From positions 16,761,839 to 16,825,838 of the forward strand of contig NC_044922.1 in assembly GCF_003576645.1 (NCBI RefSeq): a stretch of 64,000 nucleotides of DNA, given 5' to 3'. Source of the DNA: Ipomoea triloba (Eukaryota; Streptophyta; Magnoliopsida; Solanales; Convolvulaceae). A model generated the notes under the pieces. It was not told the origin of the DNA. It searched no databases and worked only from the letters and a program-made list of their open reading frames with translations. A program made the position numbers and the translations under genes. Positions 21,183 through 32,991 of this stretch are shown here, in pieces. How positions within the stretch are numbered: the first letter of the stretch is position 1; the number at the start of each line of letters is the position of its first letter.

Positions 21183-21362
21183 AACCATAATTGAATTGCA
21201 TGGTATAATAACTATAATTTTGTTTAATAATTATTACTTTCCGTGTGACTATTTGGTTAATATATGTACATAAATAATTTTGTTAAGTATTGTAATAATA
21301 TATTGATTGATTCCAAAATTTTAAATAAATTAATTAATAAATATATAAATAATATAGGTGCT

Positions 21363-21484
21363 ACTGACTCAACAGTACAAAGAGTCAACAGTTGCCTCCA
21401 TTGAGGCTCGAGCCCACTCTCATCATCCATGTGAAAGTGTAAATCGGGACACCAGGTGCTACTAGACCACAAGGTCTTTGGCAC
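21363..21484 (-). mobile_element. SINE-like tRNA-derived repeat
   Basis: The minus strand reads accttgtggtctagtagcac (A-box-like) and gggctcgagcctcaatgg (B-box-like). A relative in the same orientation is at about 26590-26690. Its ends are not resolved and no clear target duplication is seen. Confidence 0.5.
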
Positions 21485-21870
21485 ATTAACATAATATAGT
21501 AATATTTTTTTTGAATACTATAATATACATCATATAGTAATTTGATTGTTGGAATTTTTTTTTTGAATATTATCATGAGAAGAATTTAATTACGTACATT
21601 AACATAATATAATAATATTTTTTTAATACTATAATATAAATCATACAGTAATTTGATTGTTGAAATTTTTATTTTTTCGAATATTATCATGAGAGGAATT
21701 TAATTAAACATAATATAGTAATATTTTTTTGGAATACTATAATATACATCATATAGTAATTTGATTGTTGGAATTTTTTTGGATTATTATCATGAGAGGA
21801 ATTTAATTGCGTGCATTAACATTATATAGTAATATTTTGTTTGAATACTATAATATACATCATATAGTAA
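21485..21870. repeat. Tandem repeat, ~115-bp unit, 3-4 copies
   Basis: Units start taacataatatagtaatatt, continue gaatactataatatacatcat and gtaatttgattgttgg, and end tatcatgagaggaatttaatt. A partial copy recurs at about 22197-22255. A separate ~130-bp phrase beginning tgaaccataattgaattgca is duplicated at 21181 and 21965. Confidence 0.8.
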
Positions 21871-21884
21871 TCTACATACATACA

Positions 21885-21938
<54 letters not shown>

Positions 21939-22313
21939 AAAAATACGCAGGATTAAAATATTTTGAACCATAATTGAATTGCATGGTATAATAACTATAA
22001 TTTTGTTTAATAATTATTACATTCCGTGTGACTATTTTGTTAATATATGTACATAAATAATTTTGTTATGTATTAAGTATTGTAATATTATGTTGACTTA
22101 TTTCAAATTTTTAAATAAATAAATTAATAAATATATAAATACATATATAACCTACCAACATGTAACCGTATAATTGAATAGCATTTATTACATACATTAA
22201 CATAATATAGTAATTTTTTTTGAAATACTATAATATATATCATATAATAATTTGATTACCAAATATACCAAATATACCAATTTGGGTTGTTAATCTTGTT
22301 GGCAGTTTAGTGC

Positions 22314-22320
22314 TATAAAT
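22314..22320 (+). promoter_or_regulatory. TATA box of the cysteine-rich peptide gene
   Basis: tataaat lies 91 bp before the ATG at 22411, in the stretch tagtgctataaatagggg. The same promoter segment is duplicated at 26818-26918. Confidence 0.7.
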
Positions 22321-22410
22321 AGGGGAAAAGTGTCATATAATCTCATTCCATCCGATCTCTAATTAAAAGCAATTCAGTCATCCCGTCCAAAGAAAAATCC
22401 TTCTTGCGAA

Positions 22411-23092
22411 ATGGCATTCAAAATCTTGTGGTGTGCTCTCCTTCTTTCCCTAATTTCATTTTGTAAGTCCAATCCTTTTTTTTTTCTTAAGAATACAATC
22501 CTCTGCATTGGAGTTTCAAATTTTTTAGGTAGTTTACGTAGTGTAAATGTAATGTATAAGTGAACGTGCGCTCTTTTTCCTAAAGAGAGGTTGGGAGTTC
22601 GAATCTCTCTTGTATGGAAAAACCAATATGTCCAGCACGTTGCCCCTCAATTGGGCTGGCTCAGTGCGAATGAGAATTAGTGTAAGTATAGTACGGGTTT
22701 CAAGGTGTCTTTTACATTTAAAGCTTGTTCAAAATTCCTCAGGACCAATAGTTATATCGTGGACTGCGGTCCACACTAAAATTTGCGCCTCAAGACATCT
22801 CGTGGTCTAACCCAAAATAAAATTACAAACTGTGATTGTATATAACTCATTGTTCAGAGATGAAAAACTAATACTTAAAGTTTTGGCAGGGACATCACCC
22901 ACGATAGTTGATGCGTGCGATTGCAAGAAAAAGTTTTGCTTGGACGATGATGATTGTGACCAATCACAACGTTGCCGTTGTAGCAAAATTTTTCACATCT
23001 GCGCCTGTCCTGTTCAACCACACGCGAATAATCTCGGCTGTAGTAGCGATAAGGATTGTAATCGTCCTCATCATCTTGGACTTACAAATTAA
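22411..23092 (+). CDS. Secreted cysteine-rich peptide, two exons
   Basis: Exon 1 is 22411-22462 and exon 2 is 22890-23092. The intron begins gtaagt (22463) and ends ttttggcag (22889). The joined frame is 84 codons plus a stop, with the intron in phase 1 at the end of the signal peptide (MAFKILWCALLLSLISF). The mature part has ten cysteines with spacing C-x-C-x4-C-x5-C-x5-C-x-C-x6-C-x-C-x10-C-x5-C. Three of the pairs are C-x-C (CDC, CRC, CAC). The signal-peptide-exon/mature-exon layout is that of plant defensin-like and related cysteine-rich peptides, but the spacing matches no subfamily that I can name. The last two cysteines (GCSSDKDC) resemble the earlier FCLDDDDC, so a second, shortened domain is possible. 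Function is unknown; an extracellular defence or signalling role is only inference. Confidence 0.78.
22555..22800 (+). mobile_element. SINE/MITE insertions in the peptide gene intron
   Basis: Within the intron, a tRNA-like B box (ggagttcgaatctctct, about 22591-22607) suggests a SINE. Further on, gttatatcgtggactgcggtccac (about 22750-22773) resembles the palindromic ends of the MITE at 44709-45026. Confidence 0.4.
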
Positions 23093-23699
23093 ACCTACAA
23101 CATCCAAAATAATTTTACATTAGCTACAATAGTAATCACAAAATATCTAAATTAGTTCCATAGATATTGGGGATTTCCATTCCTCTCCAACTTATTTTAT
23201 GTAATTCAGGGTTGTTGAATAAATATAATATTGGATGTTACTGGTTAACAAGATGTCTTGGGGTTCAAACTCCCGATCTCTATCAAGGAACAAGAGTGCA
23301 TGACGACTCAGGCCAACCAAACTGGTTACTGGATGTTAATGATTTGATGATCAATATTTCATATAACAAATATTTATCTCCCTTATCAATCAATATGATG
23401 TTACTATATTCTATGAAAAATTATTTTAATAGGAAATTAATTATCTCAATTATGTTCTGTAGAAATGGCATAAGATTTGGAAAAAATGATATAAATAGGT
23501 ATTAAAAGTTCGAATTAATTATTTTTCAATTAAATCATTTAAATGCTTTGCAAAGTTGGATTGACCTAATTCAAAGCCATAGTTCGACCGGACAAATTTA
23601 ACGATAGGACTAAATGTGATACAAATTGAATAGTCATGCATCTACTTTGAATATGTTAATAGTCAAGGACCAAATGTGATATAAATAGAATAGTCATGC
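23093..23699. other. Non-coding flank with ~60-bp repeats
   Basis: AT-rich. A unit with agtcatgc...atagtcaaggaccaaatgtgat is present in about two copies before the LTR, and a third continues after it at 26282. The LTR therefore inserted into an existing tandem repeat. A B-box-like ggggttcaaactcc occurs near 23261. Confidence 0.55.
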
Positions 23700-26276
23700 T
23701 GTAACCCCTCGGTTTTTCCGACAAAGTTAAGGCTCGAAAATATTTTTTAAGCTATGACACTTATGAGATGATCTCTCGGTACTTCAGAAAGATTTTTTTT
23801 ATAAGTAAGACTAATTATCGATAAGCTGCGAACTACGTACCGGTCACGAATCGAGGAAATTTTAAGGACGTAGATTCAATTCGAATTTTCCAGAATTGGG
23901 ATTATTAAGTATCCTACGATTAGGCCTGAATTTTTAATTAGTTCAAGAGAAGTTCTAAATGGACCATAAGGGATAAATGGTTACGGACTCTGAACCTAAA
24001 TTTGGCGGATTACCGGAAAATTCCCAAAATTGGTGATTTGCGACGGGAATATTTTTACGATAATTTTGGTATTAGAATTTTCCCGAATTAAGTTATAATC
24101 CTCCGAACATTCATCAGATTTAAGCACAAACTGGCCAATTAAATTAATATCTTCATAAGGGATCCATGGGGTGATGACATGTGGCAAATCCAATCCTAGA
24201 CTAAGATTTGGCCATTTAATGTAACATTAATGAGGTATGGAGGCTTTGTACTTGATTGCTTGGTCTTCAAGAACAATATCAAACAAGATCACACTCATCT
24301 CTCTCCTATCTCTCTCTCATTTTCGTGTAACACACTTAGGGGAAGAAGAAGAGAATTATTTTAGCTTAGTCTTCCATTGTGATCCAAGAATTCCTTAGGC
24401 ATTTCTTCAACTCCAAGAGTTCTTCTATAGGTAAGAACTTCGGTTTTGTTCAGTTCAATCCCTCATAGGATTTAAGCTTGAACTTAAGATTTATGAAAAT
24501 ATTGTTATTATGGTATTATGTTAGGATCTTTGGTGAAGGAATCCAAGGAAAACACCATCAACTAGTACGGTTTTTAAAGGTTTCTACAAAGGTAAGGAAT
24601 CCCTTAAGTTGGCTCAATCACTTGGATATAGACAATTGCTAGGAAATTATACGGTTAGGAATTTTTACGTGATGATTATGTGTTATGTTATGGATCTACA
24701 AATTGGCTTCAAAAATCCTTACTTTGATTTTTGGTAAATTCTAATATACATGTTATAGCTATTTTATGCATGTATAGGTTGTATTCATGCCCATATAAAT
24801 TTATACTTGTGAAATTATTGAGTAAAAACCAAACTAGTTTCCAGCAGTGACTTTCGAAAATTATTGGGAAAAATTGGTGAGGCATTTTGACTCCAAATTT
24901 TGTAGACATGTAGATCAACACGTTTAGAACCTACATATAAAATTTCATAATGATCGGAGTAGTGTAAGTATGGTTTTTGCTCATTTCTCCAAAACTGGTC
25001 CAGTGAGAAGAATATTTCGGACCAAGGGCAAAAAGGTAATTTTCTGTGTTAATTCGTGGACCTATATGACCAAAACTTTTTATGGACATCAAGTACTATG
25101 AGTTAGGGTTCTACTATAAAAATTTCAAGTGAAAAAGAGTTCGGGAACTATTTTTAACGGCCCGATCTTTCGGGTGTCGCCAGCAGAAATCTCCCAGCAG
25201 AGGGCCGGACGCGTCCGTAGGCGCCCAGCCTTCGGCACAGCCTGCCGAACCAGCGGACGCGGTCCGGACGTGCGTCCGCTGGTGCGGCCAGTCGCGAGTC
25301 CGCGCGACGCGGACTCGTTTCGACTTGTTTTCGACCCGGTTTTTCCCCGATGTTTTTAACCTTGAGTGTTGTGACATTTTGAAAGCCTATGGGCATCCGG
25401 GTGAATATTTTTGGAAATTAAATTATTATTTTGGTATCCTACTAATTTGGAAGAGTATTTGTACTTGAAAATTATTATGACCCCTATGCTTGGATTTCTG
25501 TGATGTGACTAATACTAACCTAAGTATGCGGGTTGGGAAAATATACTTGAGTGAGTTTTGGCTATGGAGTCGTGTGACTTAAAGGTGGGTGATGTGTTCC
25601 CCACGTNTTACTTAAAGATGGGTGATGTGTTCCCCATGTACGAATTAAAGGTGGGTGATGTGTTCCCCACGGGTGAATTTAAGTTGGGAGTTGTGTACTT
25701 CACGGGCAAGGTGTGAGAGCTAACCGTAAGATGTCCTAACATTAGAGGTGGGAGTTGTGTACCCCACGGGTGAATTAATGAATGTGTTATATGTTTGAAT
25801 TACTGAGAATAAGTGAAACTGCTTGTTGTTAGAATGTTTGCAGGTCGATTGCGATTGATGGGTAATGTTATCTCGCCTTGTTATTATTGAGAATTATTCT
25901 TGAAAACCTTTGTTTATTTTCAAGTGACCATGGATATCCTTACTTAGCCGTCGCGCTAACTACACTTCATTGTGTACCTTATCAGATGAAGTCTAGCGTG
26001 GGTATGCTCAGGTAGCCGATGAGCTCTGAATAGGATGGAGGTTGAGGTTGAGATCCTAGAATAGACACCTTGGAATAATTATGTCCACTTGTATTGAGTT
26101 GGACTTTGGATGTATTCTGATGTTGTAAGTTTAGCCTGTGCGTTTGGGTATAGGAGAGATACCTAAGCGTGGCGGTAACACCCAGTTTTCTGCTTTTTGA
26201 ATTATTAGCTTCCGCTGTGATGTATACCATTAGGGATTTTGTAATAAATCCTGGATGTGAAAGTTGGGGTGTTACA
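23700..26276 (+). mobile_element. Chromovirus-like (Ty3/gypsy) solo LTR, 2,577 bp
   Basis: Starts TGTAACCCCT and ends GGGGTGTTACA, flanked by catgc (23695-23699 and 26277-26281). No internal domain. It contains a GC-rich island (25190-25320), a tandem array of ~30-bp units with gtgggtgatgtgttccccac (25585-25790), and an N at 25607. An inverted relative begins at 62211. Confidence 0.88.
25585..25790 (+). repeat. LTR-internal tandem array
   Basis: Roughly five units of about 30-35 bp with ggtgggtgatgtgttcccca, degrading to gtgggagttgtgtaccccac. The inverted LTR copy has about twice as many units (62750-63115). Confidence 0.8.
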
Positions 26277-26281
26277 CATGC

Positions 26282-26817
26282 ACCTAATTTAAAAATCTTG
26301 ATAGTCAATGACCAAAATTGATACATATATTATAATCGAATGACTAAAAATGATATTTTCTCTTTTTGAATCTATTCACATGGGCCAAGCATGCCCTTTG
26401 GACTAAAATAAAATAATACTAGTTAAATTTAATGAGATATGTTCATATTTATATTTATATATATCTTGTATTATTATTGATATTGTTATTGTTATTCAGG
26501 AATCAAAACTGAAAATCTTATTCTCAAAAAAAAAAAAAAACTGAAAATCTCTCTCATATCTTTATATGTTCATAACTACTTTCTCAACCTATAGTCAGTA
26601 TTGCCTCTACTGAGGCTCAAACCCACCACCTCCCGTATAAAGGGAAGGGTTTGATGTCACTGGAATACAAGGTCCTTGGCATTATTACTAGATAATTCAG
26701 GAATCAAAAGTGAAAATCTCTCTCATATCTTTTTATAGAAAATAATTCAATGCTAATATAATTCGGTAAGCATAGTTTTGGAAAAAAATTATTTTGTTAA
26801 GAATTGAATTAGTGTTT
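26282..26817. other. Non-coding, contains a SINE-like repeat
   Basis: A SINE-like repeat (about 26590-26690, minus) carries the phrase cctctactgaggctcaaaccc. It is bracketed by long near-duplicates of aggaatcaaaa(c/g)tgaaaatc (26498 and 26699), as expected of a target duplication. The remainder is AT-rich. Confidence 0.45.
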
Positions 26818-26918
26818 ACCAAATATACCAATTTGGGATGTTAATCTTGTAGGCAGTTTAGTGCTATAAATAGGGAAAAAATGTCCTATAATATCATTCC
26901 ATCAGATCTCTAATTAAA
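26818..26918 (+). promoter_or_regulatory. Orphan duplicate of the peptide-gene promoter
   Basis: About 100 bp match 22262-22366 at roughly 90% identity: taccaaatataccaatttgg, then gcagtttagtgctataaata, then gatctctaattaaaa. The match ends before the position of the ATG and no cysteine-rich exon follows. Probably the remnant of a lost paralogue. Confidence 0.7.
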
Positions 26919-27597
26919 AATTAAAAATTGAAATTAATTCGAAATTAATTCCGTAACAGATGAATCAAGACTCTGAAAGGTCACTACCCGAATCGTACAC
27001 GAGACGACGATGGGTTAAACCCGAGTTCATCAGATTATACGAGTGGACAACCATTCGACCAATGATTCGTGTTACCACTACGAGTTGATGAGCCAAATGA
27101 CGAATTGATAGGCCAAGCCGAACCATGAAGCACGAGTTCATGATTCACAAGGTCAAATCATTAGTGGCTCTGTGTTGGAAAAATGGTACAAAAAGAACAA
27201 CATTCATGCCCACAGGTGTAGCTTACACAAGCAATTTGATTTGCACCACCCTACACGCGAAGAAGAACATCTACACTATACAATTCAATACACTTTAGAA
27301 AGGCTCTTGTATAAATAGTGGTGCAAACTCACTTCCCAAACCAATGTGGGACAAAAGCTTACTTTAAAGTTTTTCCCTCCATTTTTTCAACTCTAATGGG
27401 TTAACTTTGAGAACCAATTTCTCATTTACCTATTATCCGTTTTGTGCGTACAATATATCAATCCCTTCGTCTAACTACAAAGAACTTGAATCCACTTTGA
27501 TCCGACCCAAATCGGAAGTAGACCAAACATATATTTGTACCACAAAATAGCCAATAAAAAATGTCATTTTATGCTATTTTTTTCTAACAGGACATAC
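26919..27597. other. Unassigned non-coding sequence
   Basis: Contains cctaatgtggga-type leader phrases (aaccaatgtgggacaaaag, about 27341) and gtataaatag (about 27310). This may be a LTR or MITE, but I could not define ends. No S28 exon 7-9 sequence is present here. Confidence 0.35.
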
Positions 27598-28945
27598 CTG
27601 TCCTCCATAATAGGTTGTGATCCAATGTGGTCGAGGTGGAACCCCAAAGAGATTAATGTAGTCCTGGGAAAATTGTTGCAAATTGAAAGGAGCTGGAAAG
27701 AACTTGGTTGCGCCATCGCCATGCTCGATCGGAATCACCATTTCACTACATCTCTACACACCAAAATCTCTAATTTCTTAGTAAAACACTTATAGTAAGC
27801 CAGAAGTTAGAGTTATTAGCAGTAAATAATGCACAATTTTATTTCCTCATCTCATACTTGTCACGTTTCGACGACAAGATATCGCACTTGACTTTCCGAA
27901 CTCCTCCACCGACTTTCCAAGCTCCCGCCCAACAACTTTAACATTAAAGTTTAATCTTCCCCAAATATAAGAGTAAGGGATTGTTTATGATATATACTTA
28001 CTTGCCAACTCCATCCCCAAATAGCATTACCGGTGGGAATACTGTAGCAAGATTGGTTTCCTTCACTAGCGAAGAATCTAGCAAAAAACCGGTCAAGAAT
28101 ATGAGTCCCTTTGGGAGCGCCATCTATGCCGCCGCACACCTCCGTCACTGGATATTTTGACGGTGTGTCATATTGAGCGGCGACGGAGTACCTCAGATCC
28201 AAGTAATCCTTTAGATCCCTCGACAAGTTTAAGTCCCTAAGCACCATCCAATAAAAGTTGTGTAACTATAATATTTAGCATAGTGATAAACACTTAATTT
28301 GACAAATTATATTTATGTATATATTTTAGGATAAGTACTTACTGGCAAAGCTTGAATTTGCGACTGAGAATGTAGAGGTCGTTTGGCTTGGAAGCAATTT
28401 TGTTAATAATAGACCATGATTTTCTTATAGTTTGATAACAACTCTCACTAACGTCCTGCAACCAACATTCAAATTAAAAATTCAAGCTTGTAAAAATCAT
28501 CATATGATACCAAAAAAAAAAAAAAAAAAAAAAAGTTTGATTGCTTACCCTAAAGTCTTTGGTCACTATAGAATAATATCTATTTTGTAGTGTGATATTG
28601 TCAAAGTAGAGAATGGGAGCTGATGAAGCTAAGGCACCCAGAATGGGAGCTGATGAAGCTAAGGCACCCAGAACAATGTGTGGATACTTCAACTGAAACC
28701 ACGAAGCAAGTACTTCACAACATAATACAAATGTAATTTCAACCATTAATTCTTTTAAAAAATGTAACTCATCAAATGTTTGAAATTTAAAAAATAAAGA
28801 TAGAAATAATCTCGTACTTCCTCCGTGTGATCCTCTGACAACAATGATGGGATCGGAGAATCTTGAGCCGAGTATTTCTTCTTTATATACAACACCTCTG
28901 CATAATCAGTTAAAGCTTGAGCTGAGTTAAAATACCCACGAATGT
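27598..28945 (-). pseudogene. S28 Pro-X carboxypeptidase-like pseudogene, exons 2-6 only
   Basis: Exons on the minus strand: partial exon 2 (28945-28818), exon 3 (28712-28549), exon 4 (28455-28343), exon 5 (28236-28002), exon 6 (27753-27598). Splice sites are conserved and exons 3-6 are open ([15 protein letters not shown], then [16 protein letters not shown]). Defects: exon 1 and the 5' half of exon 2 are missing, and exons 7-9 (catalytic Asp and His) are missing. A 5-bp insertion in exon 2 near 28845-28856 shifts the frame before the serine motif, which itself reads RGSHGG. The Met after GG becomes Ile. A 30-bp tandem duplication in exon 3 (28611-28640 and 28641-28670) repeats [10 protein letters not shown] in frame. 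Confidence 0.9.
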
Positions 28946-30828
28946 TAAAAACTCCATGGCAAAGAATTGAAGAGGGAAATGGCATGAGGTTAGTTCCACC
29001 TAATGTTAGATATTTACATTCAAATATTTAATTTAATTTCTATAAAATCAAAGCCTTCAAAACAGATAAAACACTGCCGGCCAATCCTGCAATAGATTAT
29101 CTATTTACGTAAACATATTAGTTATTATTGTCTTTAACAAATGGTATTAAAATTTGATTAAACTATTAATCTATTTTAGTAAATAGTTATTAGTTTTTTT
29201 CAAAAAAAAAATTTAGTTTTAATTAAATTTAAAATTTTAAGATTTTGACGGACCCACCATAGCACATAGGCCTAGGTCGGGTTAGCTAGCCTTTTCTAAG
29301 CTCGCTAAATTAGTAGACTTTGACTAGTTTCAATTGACTTTGTCTTGTCAGTACACTTTGACAATACTATATAAAATATATGAATAATTCATACCTACTT
29401 CTCTCATTAGCCATCACTATAAAAACAAGTCTTTCCTTTTAAAATTCATATACCATAGTTGTCGTTTGACCCATTTTTTATTGATGTTTTAAATAACACA
29501 AATGCTATTTGCCAAAAAACATGCATAGAAATTTACGTATGTTCCTTGTATTCATTGGTGTATAAGTTATCAAATCATATATACTACAAATTAATCAAAC
29601 AAAAGAATGTTAGAGCATGTTTTAGGGCATCGACCATGACAATGCTAATGTTAATTAATTGTATTCTTTTTCACAATGAAGCTTACTATATAATGGTCTT
29701 CGGAATTTCTTGACAAGTTGTAGACGGGTGGTCTCGAGTTTACGTTTGCTTTCTTTTGTTATTTGTAAGTTGTCATATTTTATCATTGGGGAGTTATGGA
29801 AGCATACGAGCGAGTGCATGCGTGGTCAGGGGTCACCTAGCATCCCTAGGTGGGTAACCAGGGTGTGGCTTTTGTTATGGGGTTGCTTGCTCGGGTCTGT
29901 GGTATAACCCATGGCCAAAAATAGAAATCTCAAGTTGTGATGTCTGAAACTATATTCTAGTGTGTTATGAATCAAATTACTCTGAATTAACTGTCAGGAT
30001 TTTACTATGAGATCGGACCTGAATTCTTGGATTTTACTAGTGTGTTATGAATCAAAAACTGATGACTGCCGGTGAAGATGGATGTCGCCGGAGAAAAAAT
30101 TTCTGTCTTACAGCCCGCAAACCATAATGAAATCTTAAGACAAATTAAAGCAAAACTAAGAATCTCCCGTCAAACCATTACAGTATCTCGGAAAATTCAA
30201 CAAAATCGCCTGAAAATCAGCCGGTGAACATCTGTCGGAACGTAAAACTGCCTTCTTGTAAATAGCAAGAGACCCATACCAGAGATAGGGAAGCAACGTA
30301 CGTAGAAACACACTGGTTCAAGGTGCAGAAAACCACCAAAAAACGCCATGAAAGTCCCCGGAAATATAACAAATCAGCCTTAGACCTCTAAAAGAGATCA
30401 CGCCGGAGATACTTACCCAATCCAAACTCCGGCATTTTTCCTATTCTCTCAGCTTTAATTTGCTGTAAAACTGCAAAACGGCGGAAGGCCCCTCATCCTT
30501 AGCTTCCTAAAACACAGTACAGTACCGGCCACCACGGTGGAGACTCACCAAACAAGCAAGAAGATGAACACAACTCAGACCGAATTGAATACCTTCCTAA
30601 AATGCATTATCCACAATTAGTAGTATATGTAGCGTCAGGCACAAAATTAATTAGCTTAGGTTTGCAGGCAGCATTTTAATCTATGCTTTCCTTGCTTTAA
30701 TCTAAATCAACATGATAACTGATAACAATTAGGCATAATTTGTACAACCATGCTTCAATTCATAAATATGTCAAAGTCAAACATATATAGTAGTAACTAA
30801 CAAAACTATATACAACTAACTGTTTTCA

Positions 30829-30866
<38 letters not shown>

Positions 30867-30867
30867 N

Positions 30868-30909
<42 letters not shown>

Positions 30910-31129
30910 CAATTCAAGTAGTTTAATTTCATGCTTTACATGCCTCCTGATTTGATTGGCAATTTTTTAGGCCCCCGTCCAGATAATGATGCAGTACGTA
31001 TGTGTTTTCACAATAATAAGCTTCTGGCCTGGATTTTGTTTATTAATTTTCCCCATCCATGAAATAGAAGAAATTTCCTCCTTTAGGTGAACCATATATG
31101 GGAGTACAAGGCTCTGTTCTTTAGGTGAA
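28946..31129. other. Non-coding spacer with a long poly(A) tract
   Basis: AT-rich. A block of moderately GC-rich sequence (29700-29910 and 30060-30560) has repeat-like phrases such as tggtctcgagtttacg and gccggtgaa but no recognisable gene. A run of about 78 A with one N spans 30829-30907; it may be a retroposon tail, as the sequence before it is not otherwise AT-simple. Confidence 0.45.
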
Positions 31130-32943
31130 TCAAAGGCACATCCCCAACGTTACGAATATTATAACGGTCCAAATTAAGGTTCCAATTTTTATTGGGACGG
31201 CCTTGTTCTTGATGGCTCGAATGTTAGCATAATACTTGGTTATCCAACCTTCTATTATTTTAACCTCCTTCTTTCGTTGGTTGGTTAACCATGCTGGATC
31301 CATAGCTGTTTCCCCAAGTATGTCCAAACAATGAGAGCCTACAAAAATTGTCAAATTATATATATTTTGATAGTATTTATTAGTACAAGAATACATATAT
31401 ACATATATCTATTCAGTACGAAAGTGATAAATGCTGATCCACAATATGTATATATACATATTGATGAACATACCATTTTGGGTATAAACCGCAAGGATGG
31501 TATCCGATATGTCTTTCAAAACTCTGTCAATCCACAAAGACAAGGAAGCTAAGCAAATAGAATAACATAAGATAAGGAGGCTGATAATTTTTTTTTATAA
31601 AGAGTTAATTCCACCCGATGTCCCTTGCCTTTGGTGACAATTCCAAATTTAGTCCTAAGACTATCTTTTTTGCCCTTCAACACCTCGGATTATTATTTTT
31701 TGGACTAAAAAGACTCAAAGAGTTAATAGGAAAAGTCATGATAAAACTAAAAGTGTCTAAAAAAATAATAGTCTAGAATATAATATTAAATGACAAAAAC
31801 TATAGTGTAGGAATAAATTTGAAATTGTCACCAAATACAAAATACTCCGGTAGAATGAACTCTTTTTTATAAATTAAAAAGATTGGTGTGAGACTTTAGA
31901 TTACCCAGCACTGCTATACGGGTCTCTCCCGCCATTCGAAAATATAATGTTGCTTCCGAAATTTCGAAGAATTAATTTAATATCCTGCAATTTTAAGTTA
32001 TTATATAATAATATAAATTAAAGCTAGCTAGCTCATATGCATACATGAAGAAATTTCGATGCTACATATATTCCAATGCAAGTATGAAACCATGCCAAAA
32101 AGAAATATAAAAAAAAAAAGAGTCGAACAACATACTTGTCCTCCGAAATATGTCGTGACCCAATGGGGTCGAGGGGGAACACCGAAAGCACTAATGCAGG
32201 ACTGGGAATATTGCTCCAGATTGAAAGGAGCTGGATCGAACATGGAGTCAGTTCCTTTCGCTATGGGAAACACCAGTTCACTACAAGTCTACACACCAAA
32301 ATTGTAAATTGTATAAAGAACATATTGATGTATCACACAATTTATGGAATAACCCATTTAAAAAGATGGAACAATAGCTAATCAACTGACTATGTGGTTT
32401 AGTTTGGCGCATAAGCCGTGTAGAATTTTGATTACAGTGATAATTTAGGTTGTCCCTCAACACCTATGCGAAATTTTTAGAACCATGATATTTAATTACA
32501 GATTAATTAAAAGTATATATAATATTTTAAAAACAAATATATAATATATTAAGGTGTATGAGAGGCAGACAGCTTACTTGCCAACTCCACCCATCATCCC
32601 CTCCTGCAGAAACAGTATAGAAAGATTTATTCCCTTCTATGGCGGAAACAGTATAGCAGGGTTTATTCCCTTTTATGGCGACAACACTAGCTTGTATCCG
32701 GTCAAGAATATCAGCCCCTTTGGGTGCGCCATCTATGCCGCCGCACACCACCCTCACTGGTTGTGTGGCCGGCATGTCATATTGAGCGGCCGCACAATAC
32801 ATCCTATCCAAGTAATTCTTTAGCTCCAACGCCGAGTTTAAATTCCTGAACATCAACGCCCACATGGTAAAAGCTTTAAACAAACAAATTGAAGGGTATT
32901 AAAAGCTAGATGGAAAATTTGCACAAACTCACTGTACTAATGC

Positions 32944-32991
<48 letters not shown>

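Noticed and set aside
22555..22625. Intact tRNA gene
   Set aside because: Only a B-box-like phrase; no cloverleaf. Similar phrases near 4150, 21400, 23265, 26610 and 53672 fit SINEs, not tRNA genes.
25114..25396. Arg/Pro-rich frames on both strands
   Set aside because: Same cause: GC island within the chromovirus-like solo LTR.
25982..26326. 114-codon frame matched at 62179-62505
   Set aside because: Conserved only because both are copies of the same LTR end; not a gene.
29700..29910. 65-codon frame with Trp/Leu-rich end
   Set aside because: Lies in repeat-like sequence; no homologue recognised and no start context.
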